Shown: piece after piece, positions 5,703 through 8,810 of the stretch | Numbering within the stretch: the stretch's first letter is position 1 | How the letters are laid out: each line of letters starts with the position of its first letter | Source of the DNA: CAZFMJ01 sp964520045 | GTDB taxonomy: Bacteria > Elusimicrobiota > Elusimicrobia > Elusimicrobiales > CAZFMJ01 | Assembly: GCA_964520045.1 (NCBI GenBank) | Contig: CAZFMJ010000093.1 | Coordinates: forward strand, 1-8,810 | DNA: 8,810 nt | Direction: 5' to 3' | Notes under the pieces: model-generated | Seen by the model: only the letters and a program-made list of their open reading frames with translations | Database searches by the model: none | What the model was told of the DNA's origin: nothing | Position numbers and translations under genes: made by a program

Positions 5703-6509
5703 TTACACTCCCGCGCCTATGCTTTGCACCGCTTCTTCAACAACGGCATTGTCCACACTGCCCAAATGTTTCGTAAAAGCAGTCAAAAGCGACATATGGC
5801 ATATCGTATTTATCCAGCGGGGAATACCGCCGGAACGCTGATGAATAAGCCCTATGCTTTCATCATCGATAACAGAATCCGGGGCTCCCGCCTTATTAAG
5901 CCTGTGTAAAATATATTCTTTTGTTTCCTGCGGACCGAATGCAGTCAGATGACAGCTCAAGCTTACGCGCTGGTTAAGCTGTTTGTTCGATTCCACCTTT
6001 GACTTCAATTCAGGCTGGCCGGACAAAAGCAGGGTCACAAGCGGACGAGTATCCGTCTCGAAATTCAAAAGCAGACGCAATTCCTCAAAAACCGCGCTTT
6101 GCTCTATTGAATGCGCCTCATCCACTATCACAACAGCCTGCTTGCCGTCGGCCGCTATTTCATTTATGGTTTTTTCAAGTCCCATCAACACATCCGCCTT
6201 GCGCGCAGGCGCGTCAGCGCCTGTAAATCCATGCAGTATAATCCTGAGCATATCCAAATCATCCAGCCTGGGATTATTTACCGCAGAGAATATGCATCCC
6301 TTTGCTCCAAGTTCGTTTTTAAGAGCATGGAGAATAAGCGTTTTACCGCAGCCGTAAACACCCGTAAGCACCCCGCATGCTTTTTTTTCTTCGGCCACAT
6401 ACTTAAGCCTGGAAAAAGCCTCGCGATGCTGTTCGGACTCAAAAAAGAAATCAGGGTCAGGAGTGTTTTCAAAAGGAAGTTTCTTAAGATGCCAGTATTT
6501 TTCGTACAT
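5703..6509 (-). CDS. ExeA/GspA-like AAA ATPase of the PEP-CTERM/EPS-locus type
   Basis: A 268-residue AAA ATPase. The N-terminus MYEKYWHLKKLPFENTPDP is characteristic of ExeA/GspA-like ATPases and of the secretion ATPase found in PEP-CTERM/exosortase and EPS loci. Walker A is GVYGCGKT (50-57), Walker B VVIVDE (126-131), a sensor-1-like LLSGQPEL (161-168), an arginine R181 in LNQR, and GGIPRWIN (227-234) near the end. No C-terminal peptidoglycan-binding domain or membrane helix is present, unlike full-length ExeA. Its role in EPS loci is not settled; assembly or export regulation is usual speculation. I start at the ATG at 6507-6509. An upstream start at 6602 would only add repeat-encoded residues (HLPST). 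It is coupled to the PIG-L gene, 3 nt apart. Confidence 0.88.
   Translation of the reverse strand: MYEKYWHLKKLPFENTPDPDFFFESEQHREAFSRLKYVAEEKKACGVLTGVYGCGKTLILHALKNELGAKGCIFSAVNNPRLDDLDMLRIILHGFTGADAPARKADVLMGLEKTINEIAADGKQAVVIVDEAHSIEQSAVFEELRLLLNFETDTRPLVTLLLSGQPELKSKVESNKQLNQRVSLSCHLTAFGPQETKEYILHRLNKAGAPDSVIDDESIGLIHQRSGGIPRWINTICHMSLLTAFTKHLGSVDNAVVEEAVQSIGAGV
5708..5712 (-). promoter_or_regulatory. Ribosome binding site of the PIG-L gene inside the ATPase gene
   Basis: GGGAG on the minus strand lies 8 nt before the PIG-L ATG, within the last codons of the ATPase gene. It is the only convincing Shine-Dalgarno among the five polysaccharide genes, and it belongs to the only gene pair with no repeat between its members. 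Confidence 0.7.
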
Positions 6510-6518
6510 AATTATAAA

Positions 6519-6746
6519 GAAGGTAGAAGGAAGATGGAAGACGGTAGACGGAAAACCGAAGAAAGAAGGCGGAATGTAGCGATAGAACTTGGCTCTGCCC
6601 AAGAAAACCAGGCAAAGCCCGTATGGCGACTGTCTGGCAGAGTATACTTCTTTGCCAAGGTTGAAGCGGACAAGGACTCTGCAGTTTTTCTGTTTTTACC
6701 GTCTACCATTTACCGTCTCCCCTTTACCTTCTGCTATCTACCCTCT
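6519..6746. repeat. Heptad palindromic element 3, with a structured insert
   Basis: The G-rich arm at 6519-6556 reads GGTAGAA, GGAAGAT, GGAAGAC, GGTAGAC. The C-rich arm at 6695-6746 reads on the minus strand AGAG then GGTAGAT, AGCAGAA, GGTAAAG, GGGAGAC, GGTAAAT, GGTAGAC, the longest array in the window. Roughly 135 bases lie between the arms, more than in the other elements, and contain their own inverted repeats (listed separately). The C-rich arm provides the last two codons and the stop of the aminotransferase gene. The whole 228-bp gap between ATPase and aminotransferase is accounted for by this element; I see no credible gene in it. Confidence 0.83.
6588..6659. repeat. Structured inverted-repeat insert inside element 3
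   Basis: CTTGG plus CTCTGCC (6588-6599) has its inverted partners GGCAGAG (6636-6642) and CCAAG (6655-6659). A third pair, GGCAAAG (6611-6617) with CTTTGCC (6650-6656), crosses the second, so the stems compete or form a pseudoknot. Its base composition differs from the heptad arms. It may be a small element inserted in the heptad element, or a structured RNA segment; nothing identifies it. Confidence 0.45.
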
Positions 6747-7784
6747 TTTTACCGCCATTATAACGGCGTCTGTGATTTTTTTAACCTCAATACAGGAAAG
6801 CGACGGATATATCGGTATGGAAACAAGAGTATTCCATGCCTCTTGCGTAACAGGAAATCTGCCTCCGCATGCCATATCCATATGAAGCGGCCTGTAAACA
6901 GACCTTCCGGCAGAAATCTCTTTCCGCTTAAGGAATTCTATAATATTTCCCAGCCTGTTTTTGGGTATTTTTAAAACATAGCGGTAATATATTCTGCCTT
7001 CGCGGTTTAACGGCAGTTTTACGTCCAAATTCCCGAAAGTCTTATTATAACATTGAGCTATTTTTTCCCTTGCGCTTATAAACCCTTCGATTCTTGTAAG
7101 CTGTACCCTGCCTATACCGGCTTCCATATCCGTCATTTTAGCGTTCTGCCTTGGAATATCAGACGGTTTATTATCATATTCTCTTAAATCCTTTATCTTT
7201 TTAATTAAAAACGCGGAGGGAGACAGCGCCATCCCTCCTTCGCCTGCGGCAATAACTTTAGTAGGATAAAACGACATAATGCATGCCGCGCCGTAACTGC
7301 CTGCGGGTTTTGAGCGGTATTGAGCGCCAAGAGACTGGGCGCAGTCTTCTATCACCGGAACTCCCAGCGCCAAAGCAGAGGCGATATCTGCGGGAACCCC
7401 GAACATATGGGGCAGGATTACCGCTTTTGTCCTGCGGGTCATCCTTCGCTTTATATCCTGAATGCAGGGGTTATAAGTTTCCGGCTCACAGTCTGCAAGA
7501 ATAGGCAAGGCGCCGGAGGCAATTACCGCATGCCAAAGAGCGGAACAGACAAAAGACGGAATTATTACTTCATCACCGCACCCGATGTTAAGCCCGCGCA
7601 AAACAAGCTCAATTGCTTTTGTGCCGGAGGAAACTGCGGCGGCATATTTAAGCCCGATAAAATCAGCCGACTCTTTTTCAAACTTAAGAGTTTCCTGTCC
7701 CTGAGCCAGCATACCCGAGCGCAAAATGCGGTCGGCGGCTTTGCGCTCCTTAATGCCTATTGACGGCCGTGAATGCGGAATCAT
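6738..7784 (-). CDS. DegT/DnrJ/EryC1-family PLP aminotransferase
   Basis: A 348-residue sugar aminotransferase of fold type I. The PLP lysine is K176 in SFYPTK, followed by the usual GEGGM. EDCAQSLGA (146-154) holds the PLP-ring Asp (D147), SSGTKA (52-57) binds phosphate, and GRSVYRPLH (293-301) contributes to the substrate side. The family transfers an amino group, usually from glutamate, to a keto-sugar nucleotide such as a UDP- or dTDP-4-keto-6-deoxyhexose. Length is slightly short of the usual 370 or so. Cytoplasmic. The regiochemistry and sugar cannot be read, and no dehydratase partner lies in the window. The start at 7782-7784 has no Shine-Dalgarno; a heptad arm begins about 10 nt upstream. 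The last residues Arg-Gly and the TAG stop are encoded by heptad element 3. Confidence 0.93.
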   Translation of the reverse strand: MIPHSRPSIGIKERKAADRILRSGMLAQGQETLKFEKESADFIGLKYAAAVSSGTKAIELVLRGLNIGCGDEVIIPSFVCSALWHAVIASGALPILADCEPETYNPCIQDIKRRMTRRTKAVILPHMFGVPADIASALALGVPVIEDCAQSLGAQYRSKPAGSYGAACIMSFYPTKVIAAGEGGMALSPSAFLIKKIKDLREYDNKPSDIPRQNAKMTDMEAGIGRVQLTRIEGFISAREKIAQCYNKTFGNLDVKLPLNREGRIYYRYVLKIPKNRLGNIIEFLKRKEISAGRSVYRPLHMDMACGGRFPVTQEAWNTLVSIPIYPSLSCIEVKKITDAVIMAVKRG

Positions 7785-7794
7785 ATATTAATAA

Positions 7795-7900
7795 GGGGAG
7801 GGTAGATGGTAAACGATAGACGGTAGACGGAAAAGGGAATAGGGAAAACAAAAAATATTTTTCCATCCAGCATCTTCTTTCCTCCGCTTACCCTCTTTTT
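7795..7900. repeat. Heptad palindromic element 4
   Basis: The G-rich arm at 7799-7833 reads GGGTAGAT, GGTAAAC, GATAGAC, GGTAGAC, GG. The degenerate C-rich arm at 7861-7900 reads on the minus strand AGAG then GGTAAGC, GGAGGAA, AGAAGAT, GCTGGAT, GG. The centre carries GGGAAAACAAA, and GGAAAA (7843-7848) faces TTTTTCC (7858-7864). It lies between the WbqC gene and the aminotransferase start. Confidence 0.83.
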
Positions 7901-7918
7901 TCCCGGCTGCCTTATTCT

Positions 7919-8635
7919 TTAATCTGTTGCTGTACCGTCTACCATCTCCCGTTTACCATCTCCCGTTTTTATAATTTCTGCGGCCTTATCGCCGCAGTTA
8001 AAAATTATGTCCAAAGCCGACAGCCCGGGCAAAAATTGTTTTCCATTCTGAAAATATACGGGATGCCTGTAATCCTGAAAAACAACTTTTATGCCGGCCT
8101 GCTCAAAAACTCCCAAATCCATGTAATCCTTTCCGCCGGCTCCGGCAAGATATGTATCGGCTCCTAATTTTTTACATATATCAACAAGCCTCTGACTGCC
8201 TTTTGTTTTAATTCCAAGGCTGGAGGAAATTTCAATTTTAGTATTGATATCTAGCAGCCCGCAGAGGATTTCAATGGAACTGATATTCAGCCCGCAGAGA
8301 TTATTCCATTCCCTTGCATACAGTTCTTCAAAAAACTTTATAAACCCGCCGTAACAGGGCGCGGAGGAATAATTCTGGCGCAAAGTTTTAAGATGTTTCT
8401 GCCGCCATAAAACAGAATTGTTTACCGAAACTGAACTGATACTCTGCCCGAAATGATGAATAACAGGCACCGTAAGCCACTGCCATTCCCGCGGACAGAG
8501 TATTCTATTGCGGTTTTGCCATTCATTTTTTTTAAACTGCACGTCATCCAAAACCACAAAGACGCCGCTTCTGCGTATTTTATCAAAATACCCGAGCCAC
8601 GGCATAAACTGAGGCTGATGCGCTGATAGTATCAT
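7919..8635 (-). CDS. WbqC-family protein of polysaccharide loci
   Basis: A 238-residue protein with the full set of WbqC-family signatures: the N-terminal HQPQFMPWLGYFDK (6-19), DDVQF (30-34), NRNRI (42-46), a glycine-rich AGAGGKDYMD stretch near residue 167, and the C-terminal FLPGLSALDIIFNCG. The family occurs widely in O-antigen and EPS loci; its biochemical role is not firmly established as far as I know. The ATG at 8633-8635 fits the conserved N-terminus exactly; an upstream start at 8698 would add only residues encoded by a heptad arm. No Shine-Dalgarno is visible. The conserved region ends near AAEIIK, and the last 15 or so residues (TGDGKREMVDGTATD) are translation of heptad repeats, so the original stop seems to have been replaced. 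It is the first minus-strand gene of the window. Confidence 0.9.
   Translation of the reverse strand: MILSAHQPQFMPWLGYFDKIRRSGVFVVLDDVQFKKNEWQNRNRILCPREWQWLTVPVIHHFGQSISSVSVNNSVLWRQKHLKTLRQNYSSAPCYGGFIKFFEELYAREWNNLCGLNISSIEILCGLLDINTKIEISSSLGIKTKGSQRLVDICKKLGADTYLAGAGGKDYMDLGVFEQAGIKVVFQDYRHPVYFQNGKQFLPGLSALDIIFNCGDKAAEIIKTGDGKREMVDGTATD
7932..7968. repeat. Heptad array inside the 3' end of the WbqC gene
   Basis: On the minus strand this reads AAAAAC, GGGAGAT, GGTAAAC, GGGAGAT, GGTAGAC, GGTAC, four clean units. It is in frame within the WbqC coding region and 30 bp away from the C-rich arm of element 4. It lacks the AGAG end seen at the outer border of other arms, so it may be a truncated arm or separate array. 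Confidence 0.82.
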
Positions 8636-8640
8636 ATATG

Positions 8641-8762
8641 AAGAGGGTAAACGGTAGAAGGTAGATGGAAAGGAAAATACAAAAAAACAACAAATCATCT
8701 CTCATTTTCCATCCTCCATCTTCTATTTTTTCCGTTTATCATTTTCCCTCTATCTTTTACCT
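8641..8762. repeat. Heptad palindromic element 5, upstream of WbqC
   Basis: The G-rich arm at 8641-8673 reads AAGAG, GGTAAAC, GGTAGAA, GGTAGAT, GGAAAGG and begins 5 nt before the WbqC start codon. The C-rich arm at 8701-8762 is longer and much more degenerate, with recognisable units such as GGAAAAT, GATAAAC and GGAGGAT on the minus strand. An inner stem GGAAAAT (8672-8678) with ATTTTCC (8704-8710) closes the A-rich centre. Confidence 0.75.
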
Positions 8763-8810
8763 TGTATATTATGTTTCTTAGTATACTTAGTTTCTGTCAA
8801 ACATATATAG
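8763..8810 (-). promoter_or_regulatory. A/T-rich region with weak promoter-like boxes upstream of WbqC
   Basis: On the minus strand a perfect TTGACA (8795-8800) is followed by TATACT (8780-8785) and CATAAT (8768-8773). The spacings are 9 and 21 bp, neither of which is optimal for a sigma-70 promoter. ACTAAG occurs twice, 3 bp apart, around GTATAC. No coding frame is recognisable here. It could drive the polysaccharide genes or be chance A/T-rich sequence. Confidence 0.2.

Noticed and set aside
5253..5909. 218-codon plus-strand frame
   Set aside because: It is the complement of the PIG-L and ATPase genes, whose catalytic motifs are unambiguous.
6512..6709. 65-codon minus-strand frame between the ATPase and aminotransferase genes
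   Set aside because: Its translation is mostly heptad repeat (FRLPSS, LLPS) and the nested insert; no domain, no ribosome site, and element 3 explains the DNA.
6111..6974. 287-codon plus-strand frame
   Set aside because: It crosses the ATPase gene, element 3 and the aminotransferase gene on the opposite strand and has no coherent protein character.
7799..7833. G-quadruplex in the G-rich arms
   Set aside because: Arms are mostly GG pairs broken by TAGA or AGAC; there are not four closely spaced GGG runs, so a stable quadruplex is not supported.
4951..8762. CRISPR array formed by the heptad repeats
   Set aside because: Units are only 7 bp, degenerate and inverted around a centre; there are no regular spacers and no cas genes.

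Overview
The window looks like chromosomal DNA of an uncultured Gram-negative-type bacterium. The gene families (a UbiA-like membrane protein with an HxxNR motif, a PEP-CTERM-locus-type ATPase, WbqC and PIG-L proteins) and the moderate base composition make Omnitrophota or Elusimicrobiota my best guess. This is inference from family content only.

Layout. The plus strand holds the 3' part of a UbiA-like membrane protein gene (3-863) and a cold-shock protein gene (983-1186). The latter has its own extended -10 promoter inside the end of the previous gene, a 112-nt hairpin-rich leader, and a strong terminator. Everything else is on the minus strand. In transcription order it is: WbqC-family protein (8635-7919), DegT/DnrJ/EryC1 aminotransferase (7784-6738), ExeA/PEP-CTERM-type AAA ATPase (6509-5703), PIG-L/LmbE deacetylase (5699-5076), WecA/TagO-type undecaprenyl-phosphate sugar-1-phosphate transferase (4945-3803), a small YfiM/DUF2279-like protein (3678-3331), an L-Ala-D/L-Glu dipeptide epimerase (3196-2108), and an exported coiled-coil/Pro-Gln-rich protein (1893-1363). 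The last one converges on the cold-shock gene, and the two share a symmetric terminator. There is no gene-free stretch above 300 bases.

Function. WbqC, DegT, ATPase, PIG-L and WecA together read as part of a surface polysaccharide (EPS/O-antigen-like) locus. WecA would load the first sugar phosphate onto undecaprenyl phosphate, PIG-L could remove an N-acetyl group, DegT would make an amino-sugar nucleotide, and the ATPase belongs to a family found in EPS/exosortase loci. The epimerase is a muropeptide-recycling enzyme.

The most unusual content is between the genes. Five intergenic gaps contain a palindromic element built from degenerate 7-bp units (consensus GGTAGAN, variants GGTAAAC and GGGAGAT). 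A G-rich arm and its inverted C-rich arm flank an A/T-rich centre. The arms run right up to, and in places into, the neighbouring coding regions. They provide the stop codons of two genes, add a tail to a third, and leave the downstream genes without a visible Shine-Dalgarno sequence. A second, unrelated repeat family occupies the other two gaps: a 124-bp element with 26-bp inverted ends, and a rearranged second copy of its core. The single gene pair without a repeat (ATPase/PIG-L) is 3 nt apart and has a normal ribosome binding site.
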